From: Nyssa sinensis
Lineage: Eukaryota; Streptophyta; Magnoliopsida; Cornales; Nyssaceae
Assembly (NCBI GenBank): GCA_008638375.1
Contig: CM018035.1
Coordinates: 25,036,807 to 25,100,806 of the forward strand
Direction of reading: 5' to 3'
DNA: 64,000 bases
How positions within the stretch are numbered: position 1 is the first letter of the stretch; every line of letters starts with the position of its first letter. Position numbers and translations under genes: made by a program. Of the stretch, positions 22,446 through 35,095 are shown piece by piece. A model generated the notes under the pieces. It did not search any database, was not told where the DNA came from, and saw nothing but the letters and a program-made list of their open reading frames with translations.

Positions 22446-24372
22446 CTAAATTACATTGCTCTGCAGGATCACCGCCTTGGACTTGATAATTTGACCAAGA
22501 ATAGTTCCCGATTCCCATCCTGAAAGATACATTCATAGTTTAGAGAGAGAAGAATCTGAGAAAACATCATGTAAGCAGGCCTTTCAAATTTACCAAGAAG
22601 TGATTGAATGGCAGTGCGTGCTGCTAACTGTTCTGCCACTTTCTTGCTTCCAGCTGCATCACCGGTGTAAGTTTTACCATAAAAAGCCAAGGAAGAGACG
22701 GAGACCGGTTGCAGCTCTTCTGCATGATTAGTTGTGTATGTGGGAAAATCCAAAGTTCATCTTAACAGCAAACTCATGCAGGATAGACTTGCAAAGTAAT
22801 GGATCCTATACACAATAACAAGGACTCGGTTAGGTAGTAGAGATGATTATTTGGAAAGGAAAAGCTCGGGTCAATATTACCTGCACCAATTCACATAATG
22901 TACTGCAGAAAAACCAAGTTCAGACTTCAGAAGCACATGAACTAGATTTAATAAAGATTGGCTTTAGTCCAACTGGTTTCAGTCAACATACTGCACAATA
23001 GCAGGACTTGACCAGTGGTTAAAAAATGCAATTTGGGAAAATGTGATCAAAAGATTGTGTCCGGTGTGCTTCAAGGTAGACCAATAAATTATAAGCAGCT
23101 CAGTTTACTGCTGCATTGTGGACCTAATGGAAAAATATACCAATCATCTCCCCAGAAAGTAAGGCGACACCAAAGCCACAATTTATTTGTGTTGGTGAAA
23201 CTGAAAGCTCACACAAAAACAAGAACAAAGATCAGCTAATTCATCTTTTTCTTAATCAGAATCCACCAATGGATTCATGATTACATGTGTTCAACAAATC
23301 GTAGACTTTCCACACTTTTGTTCAACTTATTTTGCACATAAATCTTCTTCTTCTTTTTTTGGGTTTAATCACAACTATAATTACAATTCTACTGAAATAA
23401 GAGAATTGCAGATATACTAGGTGCTAAAGTTCAAAGAATATTGCCAGATTAACCCTAAAAATCAGCCTCAGATCACACAAATTGTGCAGACAATTAGCAA
23501 AGTCCATTTGGTATCAAAAACCAAAGCCCGCAGTCTCAACCTCTGAAAGTGTAGTGTAGTAGATTGAGTAGCATGAATCAGTGCCTCATCAAACAAATTA
23601 TATTACTGTCTGTGTCACATCAGCTACCACCTCAGGGAGGCTTTTCCAGAGGAAAGTTACGGATGAGAGTACGACACCCATCTTAGACACCATTAGTGCA
23701 GTAGTGCCCGCCCAGTTTTACACCAATCTTAAGTTCTAGAGATAGAAAGGGTAGAAAGAAAAAAAAAACAGGGGATGTGTGTCTCTTGGAAAGAAATAGT
23801 TCATTGCCACTCAGCTGCACTGAGAGTTGACACCCTCAACTTGGCTGTTTATTTTGGCATCAAAATTATATATATTTATTTTCCAAAGGCAGTCCTCAAT
23901 GCCAACAAGTAATGCAAACAATAGTATAATAATAACTAACATACTACAACTTAATAGGCGTTAAACTATATAAAAAGTGCCTGTCACCAAAAAAAAAAAA
24001 AATACACTGAAATTGAGTTGCTATCAAGTTGCCTGAGCAGCCATAATTATTCAGTCACCGGTATAAAAACAAGTTAATAAAATAAGATCTACTGGCACTT
24101 AAGACACACCTGGTGGATGAGAGGGAATTTTTCATTCTTGGTCTTTTTCATTATGCCCTCAAATGCATGTTTCGCAACATCCTGCTCAGCTGCTTTTTGA
24201 TTTGAAAAGGTTAACATTGAGCTGTATTTTGCACCATCAACCGACACTGTTGATCTAAACTTTGGGGCATGTGGAAATCCTTCATTGACAGTTTGATAAA
24301 TTGGAAGCAACGAGCCTGATTTCTGAGTATACTCTTGCAATCTGTTCTTATGCATCAAATGGTCTGGGAGAC
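22446..24372 (-). CDS. Double-stranded RNA-binding protein (DRB-like), two dsRBDs, frameshifted
   Basis: Three exons are supported by GT-AG borders: 24372-24110, 22805-22594 and 22519-22446, with introns of 1304 and 74 bp. Exon one encodes dsRBD1 (HKNRLQEYTQKS...PKFRSTVSVDG...FSNQKAAEQDVAKHA), exon two dsRBD2 (CKSILHEFAVKMN...FYGKTYTGDAAGSKKVAEQLAARTA), and exon three a short tail (GQIIKSKAVILQSNVI, then TAG at 22448). This order matches plant DRB-like proteins that bind dsRNA through two N-terminal dsRBDs. Exon one begins with a split Gly codon, so at least one earlier exon with the start codon exists but was not found. In dsRBD2 an extra T near 22750-22754 (AACTTTGGA where AACTTGGA keeps frame) leads to an early TAA. 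It is either a recent pseudogene, a truncated allele, or an assembly error. The rest is well preserved. Confidence 0.8.
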
Positions 24373-24374
24373 CT

Positions 24375-27220
24375 AAACAAAACTTATCATAAGTGACACA
24401 CCACAACATGAAATCATGCATTTTAGAAAATTATTTAACCTTACAAAGCATCGAAAACCTTACCAATAGATTTCAAACATTAAGTCTGATGAAAATGTCA
24501 ATATGTATACTTGTATTTGAGTCCAGTTTTGGCAATCACATAGGCATCCATCCATCCATCTTTATTCACACTTAAGTGTACCACACAACATGTCCATTTC
24601 AAATTCCACAAAACAATCTAGTTCTAGTCATTAAGAGCCAGATATATGAAATTCTTACTAGGACAAAGAAGTTAAAAAAAGGAAAGGGTTCGCTAGATCA
24701 TGTTAAAGCCAATCTTTTCACTCCTTTCTCTCTACATGCCAATGATTTTAGCTTAATCTAATAAATAGATGGGTCAATTTTCAACAGCTGAGATCATTCA
24801 CAGGATTCACCAAAAATGACATTAAATAAGGAACAAATATTAAACTTGTTTAGGCAATTGGTCAACCTTGGGACATATAAAAATCAACGGGGCTGCATGA
24901 TCTCTCAAATCGACTTTGGCCAGTTCCACCTTCTCTGTGTCATAGTCCCTGAATTGTTCAGAACAGAGCCTGCAGTGAAAAGTCTTTGCCATCAATTTTC
25001 AGTTGCCTTGTTTAGCTAATTGGTCGTCCATGTTCTTGATTGAAATTGACTTTGCCATCCAATATAACATGTGTACCAGACCTGCTTCCCCCCAAATTTG
25101 ATTATCTCTATTACAAATGCACATTTCCATTTTAGCAGCTTCTCCTACTTGACTTCAGGGCTCATAAAGAGTTAATGCTACCTCTCCTTTAACACCAGAT
25201 TTTGAATTTCCACCTAATGTAATTCTTTCAACTTAGACTTAAAATCTAATTGCTTATTACATACCATCCAACATTAACAACTCTTAACACCATTTTTTTA
25301 ATCAATTAGCCATAAAAAGATTGAAACAATGAGATGAAGGTGACAATAAAAATTGATCAGCTTTGGTTATAGTCCACCATGGTGATCTCTAGGGAATCAA
25401 ACCCCCAGCCAACACATTGGTTTCCTCAGTTCACAAATCTTATCATAATAAGCTATAAAAAAAATGTAGGACTCATTCCAACACCAACCACAGACTCTTG
25501 TATCTCTATAGAGCTCCTAAGTTTAAGGTCATACCAGAAGGGAAGCAAAGCATACAAAAAATAGAATTAGAGCATCAATGTCTGAAAATTTATGTATATC
25601 AATTTTGACATTGATATTCACGCACTTTCTTAAGTTTTTAAACTTTCTCAAGACGTCACTTTCTGAAAATTTCATTGTTTTCCCTTTATAATAGAACATC
25701 TATACGTGCATATGATGGTACATATATAGATGACATAGTTTGGCACCCCTCTTATTGTTGGGTTTTTCAAATTTGATTTGTAAGAAGTGGTTAAGGGTCT
25801 GTTGAGTACTTTCAGGATTCCAGTGGAATTACATATTTCTTTACTTCCGATTCTGAAGCAAGGTTACTTTTACTGGGGGTGGAATGTTATATATTAATAA
25901 CTAATGGGGGTATGGTTATTTGGTGGATCGTTCTGTGTCACTAGGAATAGTTTTCACTTGATTTTGTTGGTAGTCTTTATTTGAATCTGATCAATTGGTT
26001 AGGAATTTAATTAGACTGAGACTAGATTTGGCCTCATTAAAAGATAATGTTGTTGATTAGGGGATTTACTAATTAGGTGTTAAAATTTGGCTTGAATTTA
26101 GCAACTCTTCTGGTATACAAGTAATGTCATGTCTCAACTTGAAACCATTTTTAGTGTTGAAATGCTATCATGAGGGCTGTTCTTTTGCTATTGTCTCATG
26201 TTTTTTTGTTACTTTGATTTGTGTGTGTGAACACTCCACTGACTTAGAATATCAAAGCCAAGCATTATTTAATAGAGTTATTAGTCTCTTCATGAAAGAG
26301 TTACAAGTCCTGCTTGAAACTGTGGGTGCGAGAATGGTTGAGAATATGTGAAGACATGAAACAAGAGAAACAAGAGCAAGATTTGTAGTAGAAAACTTGT
26401 TGTATTAGCAAACGGGTTGAGTATCTTCTCTCTTTCTCTTTTTTTGTTGAGGATAATTTGGATTAGGATAATACTTCTATAAAGGAAAATGTACCATATA
26501 CGATAAAACATAAATACAGGTGAAGTTGGCAAAATATGTTTTTATTTAGGATTTATATTTACGGGTCAATACTGGTGTCACATTATTTAGCAACGTAAAC
26601 AAAGTATTCTCTAATAAGCACAAAAACTTGCCATCAAATCTACATTAACATTTAACCCATCAATTTACACCATTGGTGTGATTATTTCAGACATTTGGTC
26701 CAATCTAATTCTATTGTGATAGGAACATAAATGATAAATGTTAAAAAAAAAAAAAAAACAGAAGAGAGAAAGAAGCAAAAGAAGTATGCAAATGCCGTTT
26801 TTTAAGCGTTCAATTTGTGTAAACTTATGAAAACAAGAAGGAACCACATTATGGGGTGTTGTGATTTTGTAACCAGAGAGGAATGCTACCATGGTGACAA
26901 TACTTTAAGTAGTCGCTTTTATATGCTATATGAACAAATTAGAAGGGTGCCAGAGCCCTCCAAAAGGTGCTTTAGTAACCTCTTTCTACTTGGAAGTCCA
27001 AGTCCAATTTGTTCCTCATTTATATTTTACCTTTAGTATTATTATTATTATTATAATATTTTGGTCTAAAGTGAGGATTAGGCCACACAATAGGTTACCA
27101 TTCTACCTAATGGAATTTACCCAATTGCCCAAGATATTTTTATATAAAAAAATCTGGCTACCCTAAATGTAAAAGGAAAAGAGGTAACTAGAAATAAGAG
27201 TACGTGAAGATGGGCTTGTT
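24375..27220. other. Upstream region of the dsRNA-binding gene, nothing else recognised
   Basis: AT-rich DNA that should include the unseen first exon(s) and promoter of the minus-strand gene. Short frames here show no domain. An A run near 26743-26758 and CT/GA-rich patches are the only landmarks. Confidence 0.4.
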
Positions 27221-27268
27221 AACTGGTGACTTCTTTTAACCATGAGAGGTCATGGATTCTACCCTTAT
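27221..27268 (+). other. tRNA-like trace, possible SINE head
   Basis: TTAACTGGTGACTTC...AACCATGAGAGGTCATGGAT followed by TCTACCC resembles the B-box end of a tRNA-derived SINE. Weak match only. Confidence 0.25.
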
Positions 27269-28218
27269 TTCTTTATCTTTTTATTAGAAAGAGGTGCCTA
27301 ATTTATTTATTTTTTTTTAGTTTTTGACTGGACTTATTATAGTTGTTGGGTTTATATTGTTGAGCCTGTTATAGTTATTGTTGGGTTTGAATTGTTAAAT
27401 TTATCAGGGTTCAGAATTAAAAGACTCCTTCAATTTGTAATGTAATCTAATGAAATAAGATTGATTGTACACCTTTTATTGACCAAAAAAAAAAATTTTC
27501 TTAAGAAAACTTGAACCCGCTATGTCTAGCTTACAAAAGGCCAAAATCTAGGATATCAATACATTTATAGGAAAATCTGAATTTGTGGATAGTTTTCAAA
27601 ATTTTCCACTTCTTTTGATTATTTTGATGTGACCAAAAGAGAAAAGTATCACAAAATCTATTAATCTATTCTGTTTACGTACTATATAACAATGTATTAG
27701 TGACGTCACTATTCATATGTTTTTCTGAACTTCTTTGACTTCTCCGCTTTCTTCTTTTCCAATCCCACGTCAACGTAACTTCTTCTCGATCCTACATCAA
27801 CTTTACTTCTCAAATACAAACTTAACTTCTCCTCTATCCCAAGCGAAGATTAGTATTCCTCTTTAACTAGGCATTTTTCTATCTCTTTCCAACTTTTACT
27901 ATTCCTCTTTTTTCACCTTTATTTTAATATCTATTCTCTGTTATTCTCTCCTAAATCTCACTTAATAACAAAAATAATTTTTTTAAAAAAAAGAAAAAGA
28001 AAATTAGAAACACGCTCCCCACATCCCTATCCCTTTTCACATGTTGGCAACTGTCACGCACACTAGAATAAATGAGTTTATCACGTCCAGCAATTTGAAA
28101 ACGATAATTCTGGATTAGATCACTTTTTACAGTAAGAGCAATATCCATTCCAGCAATTAGAAAATCACTACGTTGTATCATACTATCATGTCCACGTCTT
28201 TGTGCAAGCCAGGGTGGA
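27269..28218. other. Intergenic, nothing recognised
   Basis: AT-rich with A runs near 27485 and 27985. A 90-codon minus frame (27951-28223) has no recognisable motif. Confidence 0.4.
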
Positions 28219-28480
28219 TCCAAAGTTGGAACACCTCTTATTGCTCAACTTTGATTTCGAAGTCTTTGTGCAACGATAATTCTAAATTCTAGATTGCAAT
28301 GTATAACTCTTCATTTATATAATCAATTATGTGATATCTCAGGGAGTTTGCATGCACCAAATTAAGTCGTTATAGTGCTGAATCTAAAGTTGGAACACCT
28401 CTTATTTCTCAACTTTGATTTCGACGTCTTTGTGCAACGATAAATCTAGATTCTAGATTGCAATATATAACTCTTCGTTT
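28219..28480. repeat. Two direct copies of a ~95-bp unit with a 70-bp spacer
   Basis: Copies at about 28219-28311 and 28382-28480 share AAAGTTGGAACACCTCTTAT, CTCAACTTTGATTTCGA and GTCTTTGTGCAACGATAA with few differences. Confidence 0.85.
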
Positions 28481-28858
28481 AAGTCCCTATAGTCATTCTC
28501 AGCTATAGTCGTTTCAGACACGTTGGGGTGAGGTGATCAAGAGTCGCTAACAAGAGAAATCAAACCCGAAAACTCAAGGTGATAAGCCCTAAACGAGCAA
28601 TCCAACACCATCTCAACTAATCCCTTAGCGTTATGTTGCATGAGTTTTATTTGTTTGTTCAACCGCAATATTATTATGATCACATACATGCCGGTTACTT
28701 TGAACACATTTAAATTGCCCACCCTTTTGAAATCAAATCCTATCGTTTTTCGTTTTCAATTGAAGTATGGCCATCAAGGAATTTATGAATTCTTTGTATG
28801 TGTTATTTTATTATTTGAACTAAAAAAAAAAAACTTGTGTAAACATGGGGGAATTCAC

Positions 28859-28917
28859 GGTTTGAAGGCTGGTTCCACATAGCATTTGTTTGAAGGCTGG
28901 TTCCACATAGCATTTAT
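28859..28917. repeat. Tandem 31-bp repeat, two copies
   Basis: GTTTGAAGGCTGGTTCCACA plus TAGCATTT occurs twice in a row with no change. Confidence 0.9.
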
Positions 28918-29694
28918 TAATAATAAGAATACTTTCCATGAGAAGGGGAATTATTCAAAACAGCTAAGTTTGCCATATGTATTACAAAAATTCTTTGTCT
29001 AGAAAACAATGATTACATTGTCCGAGTTTTTTTTTTTCTTGTTTAAGCCTTTCTTTATTTGTGAAAATTGGAGGAAAAAAATTGAATTAATATTTGTGTA
29101 ATTTGTAGCACAAATACTTCCTATGAGATGGAGAATTATCCAATACTTCTAAGGTTTCCATTATCTATACTGCAAAATCTCTCTTTCCAGAGATCAATGA
29201 TTACACTATCCAAGTTTTTTTTTTTGAACCTTTCTTTACAATTGGAAATTGATGGAAGAAAATTGGATTAATATTTGTATAATTTATAACAATACTACAT
29301 GTTTATGTGGTGGTGTTTGTTGTGAAATATACATGTAATTTGAGTTATTTTTGGATAGATGAGATTGGGTCTTTATGATAGGAAAGAAGATTAAATTTGG
29401 TTGGTTAGATGTTCATCATTTGGAAGTGTGTTTGATATACAAAACATTGTTTGAAAGATTTGCATTAGACAGATTGTATTTGCCAAAAAGAGAAATTCTC
29501 TTTTCGAGAAACATTCTTTGTTGATATTTTTTTTTTATTTTAGTTGTGTATTATTTTCTATTTTTTGTTTTATCAATGTTAGACTATTATCACTTTCTTA
29601 AGAAAGATAGAAGTTGTTTAACAAAGTAATTTGTGTTCCTATTTTTATCAAAAAGAAATTTGATTTTATTTGTTCTTCAAACAGAGAATTTGTT
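28918..29694. other. Intergenic AT-rich DNA
   Basis: No coding frame. Two diverged stretches (28930-29050 and 29110-29230) both carry a CTTTCCATGAGA-like/CCTATGAGATGG block, an AATTATTCAA/AATTATCCAA block and a T run, suggesting an old duplication of about 180 bp. Confidence 0.4.
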
Positions 29695-30590
29695 TTAAAA
29701 TGACCATATCTTGCTCTAGAAAAATTGAAACTAAGTTCCATTTTATCTTTGTTGGAAAATAGACTCATAAAGTTTTGTAGTGATATAAGATTTGCAAACT
29801 AATTCATTGGGAGCAGAATGCAGTTTTAGTTTGAATATAGAATTTCTCTATTGACTAACAGCTTGAACATGCTATGGTAAAATGACCATATCTTTTTCTA
29901 AAAAAATTGAAATGGAACTCTATTTTCTTATTGGAAAGTAGACTCATAGAGATTTTTAATGATATAAGATTTGCAGACTAATTCATTAAGAGCATATTTC
30001 AATTTTAGTTTAAAGATAAAATTTTTCTACTGATTGATAGCCTAAGCATGCTATGGTAAAATGGTCATATCTTGCTCTAGAAAAATCGAAAGTGAGTTCC
30101 ATTTTTTCGGTGGAAAGTAAACTCATTGAGATTTACAGTGATATAGAAGACTAATTTTTTGGAAGAAGATTGCAATTTAGCTTGAAGATAGAATTTCTCT
30201 ACTAGTTGATAGCCTAAACATGTTGTGATAAAATGGCCATATATTCCTCTAGAAAAATTGGAACAAAGCTCTATTTTTTTTGTTGAAAAGTAGACTTGTA
30301 TATCTTTCTAATGATATAAGATTTAAAATCTAATTCATTAAGAACAGATTGTAGTTTTAGTTTGAAGACAACCCAAAAATGTTAACTGACAGCCTAAACA
30401 TGTTGTGATAAAATTATCATATCTTGCTCTAGAAAAATCGAAAGTGAACTACGTTTTTTTTTTGTTGGAAAGTATATTTATAGAGATTTCTAGTAATATA
30501 ATATTTTCATGTTAATTCATTGGAAAAATATTGTAGTTTTATTTTTAAGACAACTCAAAAAATGCTGACTCACATAATTTCTCTATTTTA
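29695..30590. repeat. Five-copy tandem array, unit about 180 bp
   Basis: Unit starts (TAAAATG.CCATATC...) lie at 29695, 29878, 30057, 30229 and 30409, so periods are 183, 179, 172 and 180. Conserved blocks are CTCTAGAAAAATTGAAA, TTGGAAAGTAGACTCATA, GATATAAGATTTGCA and ATAGCCTAAACATG. Copies are strongly diverged from each other. The unit length is close to that of many plant satellites, but five copies is far too few for a centromeric array. Confidence 0.88.
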
Positions 30591-31671
30591 TAAAATAAGA
30601 AAAACTCAAGTTTTTGTCTATGGAGCGAAATTTCTCTGTTGAAAAAAACTCAATTTTTTTGACAGAATTTCATATGCATTATCGATCTTTTAATAGATCT
30701 CTATTTTTAGAGTCCAGATATATAATTATTATAAAAAAATAGATTTATATATTACAAGTTATTTAATTTTGAAGTTTTAAAACGAAAAAGTGATGATGGC
30801 ATGGTAGTGGGTGGGCATGGGCTATGCGCGAGAATGTTGTTTTCATTGTGTTTTGACATGGATGGGCATTTCTGTCAACAAAACACTTAAGGAATTTTTG
30901 GGTTAAAATATTTTGAGTTAGACCTTGTGCTAATTAAGCACTTTATGCGAGACTTATGACTGAATCCCCCTTAAGTAAATTAGACTCATGAATTTGGGGT
31001 TGGTACTGAGAATCTACCTCAACCCTCTTGTAATTTAAAAGTATGGGAGATTAAAAACTTATTAATTATTAATTATTAACTTTTTCATATTTTTATTAAT
31101 AAAAAGTATTATTTACATGCATATGACTTTTGCTATAAAAAGATAATTCATATGCAACTTTTTTATAATATTTCGGTCTTTCATAAAAAAAGACACAATG
31201 TTCAACTTAAGGTATAAAATAACACTTAATATCCTTTTAAAATAAGTTATGTTGTTTGTATTTTCTCATGTCTTAATTTTTCTTACTTACAATATTTTTG
31301 ACTTCAATTATATAAAATTAATAAATATATTTACCCAGATATATCATAAATAGAATATATATATATATATATAACTACCTATATAACTATTTTATTTCTC
31401 TAATAATTAATATTATAAAGAGTTTTTTTTCAGTATTAATTATCTATCATAGAATCAAGTTGATTGTTTAAGAATTAATTAATTAATATAAACTATTAAC
31501 TTATTAAATATTAATAAAAAAAGGATTAACCTTATTCCAATGAACTTTAATTTATTTATACTATCTTTCTAACAAATTGAGATTAGATTTATAGGGTGGT
31601 CACAAATTCTGTATAGAGCCCCATTAAAATCAATGTTGATTTTCATGACCCGGAACCACCCTTTTGTTGAT
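30591..31671. other. AT-rich intergenic DNA up to element H
   Basis: No coding frame; (TA)n near 31356-31372. The segment 31594-31637 recurs at 39311-39353 on the far side of element H, so the locus held a short duplicated stretch around the insertion site. Confidence 0.5.
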
Positions 31672-31814
31672 TGTCACGACCAGGAACCACCCTTTGCGGA
31701 TTAGGGGTCTGTGATCGACACTATCACCTAGACAGGCCGTATAAAATCAAATAAATTGCACAAGACAGTAATAAATTTTTCTTTTATTTTATCAAGCACG
31801 GAAGCTACACATAT

Positions 31815-34692
31815 TGTCACGCCCCGAATTTTCACGAACCCGAGGCGCGACTATCGAGACAGTAATTAAAATAAAATAAAGGACAACTTAGACAAATTTA
31901 ACTAAACATGCTTCGATTCCCATCAATACATACAGAAACATAAAATACATTTCACAACTGCATTGTTCATAGGTCATTCGGGCTTAAGCCCTTACATTAC
32001 AAAACATAAGTCTCATAGGTCAAAATACACCCAGTGCTGCATCCTATCAAGCTGTCATCAAATCTCAAGTAGCTGGGGCATCCTCATCTGTAATGTATGT
32101 CCCATGAATGGGTCAGCTCAACTGCTGGTACAATGCAATGCTAATGCAAGAAATAAAGTTAAGGCGTAGCATGTGCAAAGTGTATATTTATCTCTAAATG
32201 CATTCTAGTTCCATTAATACAATGTGATGAAAGTATGCATGACACACCCATGCACTCAATGCCACACCCATGTCTCATTTACGGGTCTCGCCCGATGGCT
32301 CGAAGTACCAATGTCTCATTTACGGGTCTTGCCCGATAGCTCGGAGTACCAATGCAATGGCCAATTTTGGGTTTTTCACCACAGGATCTGCACCCTTATA
32401 ATACAAAGCACCACGTCCTCAACTCACGCCATATGCCCAAGGAATTCACCCAATGCCAATATGCTATGCATCCATCACACAACAACATAATCTCGATGAA
32501 GCATGCTTTCAATGATATACCACATTCGAGGCAACAATAATATTTAGATCACCAATTCATTCCACATGAATACATATCTCATGCTATCAATCTAATCACA
32601 TGGCCATAATCACATTCATCACTTTACCAATTCTCAAGAATATAAGAAAACACAAAACACGTAAACAACCAATCCCAAATCATCAAATGAACATAATCCG
32701 AATAACTCCATAACAACAATTAAACATATAAGTCATGCAATTTATTCACAAAATGTTCCTAAACTTAACCCCATTTCTTACATTAGCAAAACATCGTACC
32801 TAACGGGTTGGTCTCAACCCTAATAAACCGCGCTCGTAGTGTAGTGGCTAGCAGTGAGAATGTAGAAGGATCAGACTGCTTTCTCTTTGCCTCTCGATGC
32901 TCCTAAAATCACAAAATGCAACTTAGTCTGTTTGCCACTTTAATGATGCTATTCATCAAATGTTATGTCTGTATTTCATAAATTTCTATTTTGCTAAATT
33001 AAATTCTACCATTGGGTCCGAAACGTCAAAGAAAATAGGTTTAGGCTTTCGCGGGATTTAATTTGGACATTCGGACTAAAAAGGGCAAAACAGTCATTTT
33101 GCACCTCTACTGGTTCTTACATCCCGAGACCTCTTCTAGTAAAACAGACCCCATGGTTGAGTCTGGAATAGTCGAAATAATAAAAATCCACTATTCTTTT
33201 ATTTTAATCGGGGTTCGTTTGACTGTGTTTTGACTCAAGGGCGTTTTGGTAATTTCCCCTCTTTAATTTATTTAAATTAAATATTATTTTATTTCTTGGG
33301 TCAATTTACAATTAACCATAATTTCTGGGCACAATTTATAATTTCACAAAGTTCTATTTTAATTTGAAATAGCCAACAATATAATTAAATCTAACCTTGT
33401 TTGGTTGCGGTCCACATTCCGCCGGTACTGAACTTGTCATTTAATAACTGATCCTGGTTCGGCCAAAAGGTCTAAGCCAATTAAGAACCAACTGATTTGA
33501 GCCCTTCTTAAACTAACAATAACTGATTCCCCAAATAGCCTGCCATAGAAATTTCCTTTTTCCCAACAATGAAGTTAAATTCAAAAAAATCTGTCACATG
33601 CCCAATTTCTGATAAAAAAAATGAAATGGTTCACACCTTGGTGCTTCAAGAACCCATTCTAAATCACTAAACCAATCTTCTCCAATTTCATTACAGCAGC
33701 CGTATGAAATCTTCCAATCCAACCAACATAAACAACACACATAAATACATGCACACTGGCCTGCTACGCCATCGCTACTACTGCACCATCTTCCCTTCCC
33801 TTTCTCTTAATTTCATCAAGGTCAGTCCATGGCTGTTGCTTCTACGGCATAAACAAACACACACATATATGTATACATAGTCCCTGCTGTACGTAATTTT
33901 TCCCCTTCTTTCTTTTCCCATAATTCTACTCTCCGATCCATCACAAGAACCACATCAATTCCTCCAACAGAAGCATCACTGAACCCCCATCGCAGCTGCT
34001 CCTACGACCATTTCTCCGAACCATCCACATCCGTGTAACGGCTGCAGCCACGACTAAACACTTCCTGTAAAAACGTTGATGCTGCTGTTGTACATCCGTT
34101 CACCTAGAGTTCACCCAACTAGATCAACACACCTATTGTTCAGTCGCTACTCTACCGATGCTCCACCATTTTCTCCGTCCTCAACTAGAGTGGCGGAAAC
34201 AGCGGAACCCCACAAAACCGCAACATCCATATGCGATTCCAAACCAAAAGCTCGTAACACCCACACACAGGATTCCAAGCCGCTTCAAAATCCCCCGCCC
34301 AAACAAAGACCCAACATCACAGCATCCCCAGATCGACCGCCTCTACCACCACCCCGCAACCAAGAACGGAGTGTCGGGCTCAACGCCACCAACGCCGATC
34401 TATTCCCTGCTTTACAAAACTCATTTTTCTAAGACCACGATCAAACCCAGCAGGCTGCTGAATCAATGAGGGAGCCAATCTGATCGGAATGACAGTCGGC
34501 TGGTTAGACATTCCGCCATTGATCTGGCATTCGACGGTGCGACTGAGGCTTGTAGTCTCAGATCTGGTCTGTTGGTGGTGCGATGTGCCGTATTTGTTGG
34601 AGATAATGGTGGCTTGATGATGTGAGGCCGTGTGTTCGTGGGTGGCGGTGGCGCTAGAGCCACGGTCGTCACAGATCGGGGAACGGAGGTGC

Positions 34693-34741
<49 letters not shown>

Positions 34742-35095
34742 GGCCAAATCTCTCTTCCAGCCTCCTTTACGTCTCCCCTTCTCTCCTTGTTCCTCTCTCT
34801 CACTTCTCTTTTTTTTTTTTATTTCCTTTCCTTTTCCCCATTTTCTTTTTCTACCATCCCTCTCTTCTTCTAGCAGCTTCGGCTGCTATATAAATTCATA
34901 TATATATATATATATATATATATGTATACATATATAATTACTTAATTACATGTACACACATGCATTATATATATATACACACATACAACACACCATTACA
35001 CTCACATCTAATTAATAAATAAACAAACAAATAATTAAATAAATAAATAAATAAATAAATAAAATAATAATATTCCAAAATTTTAGATCTTTACA
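31815..35095 (-). mobile_element. Element B: family-1 solo-LTR-like unit inside H
   Basis: Starts TGTCACGCCCCGAA and ends AGATCTTTACA on the plus strand; the duplication CATAT is exact at 31810-31814 and 35096-35100. Length 3281 bp. Its reverse complement is related to the LTR of element E over long stretches (for example 32085-32420 against 47640-48000). It contains an (AG)n run at 34699-34738 and (TA)n at 34898-34923. Open frames at 34076-34893 lie in simple CT- and C-rich DNA and are not credible genes. Confidence 0.88.

Noticed and set aside
23015..23239. 74-codon plus frame within the dsRNA-binding gene
   Set aside because: Lies in the 1.3-kb intron on the opposite strand with no recognisable motif.
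28219..30590. CRISPR-like regular repeats
   Set aside because: Units are adjacent and 95-180 bp long without unique spacers, and the DNA is plant nuclear.
34076..34893. Several 90-118 codon frames on both strands
   Set aside because: Low-complexity C- and CT/AG-rich DNA inside element B; no start context, domain or conservation with element C.
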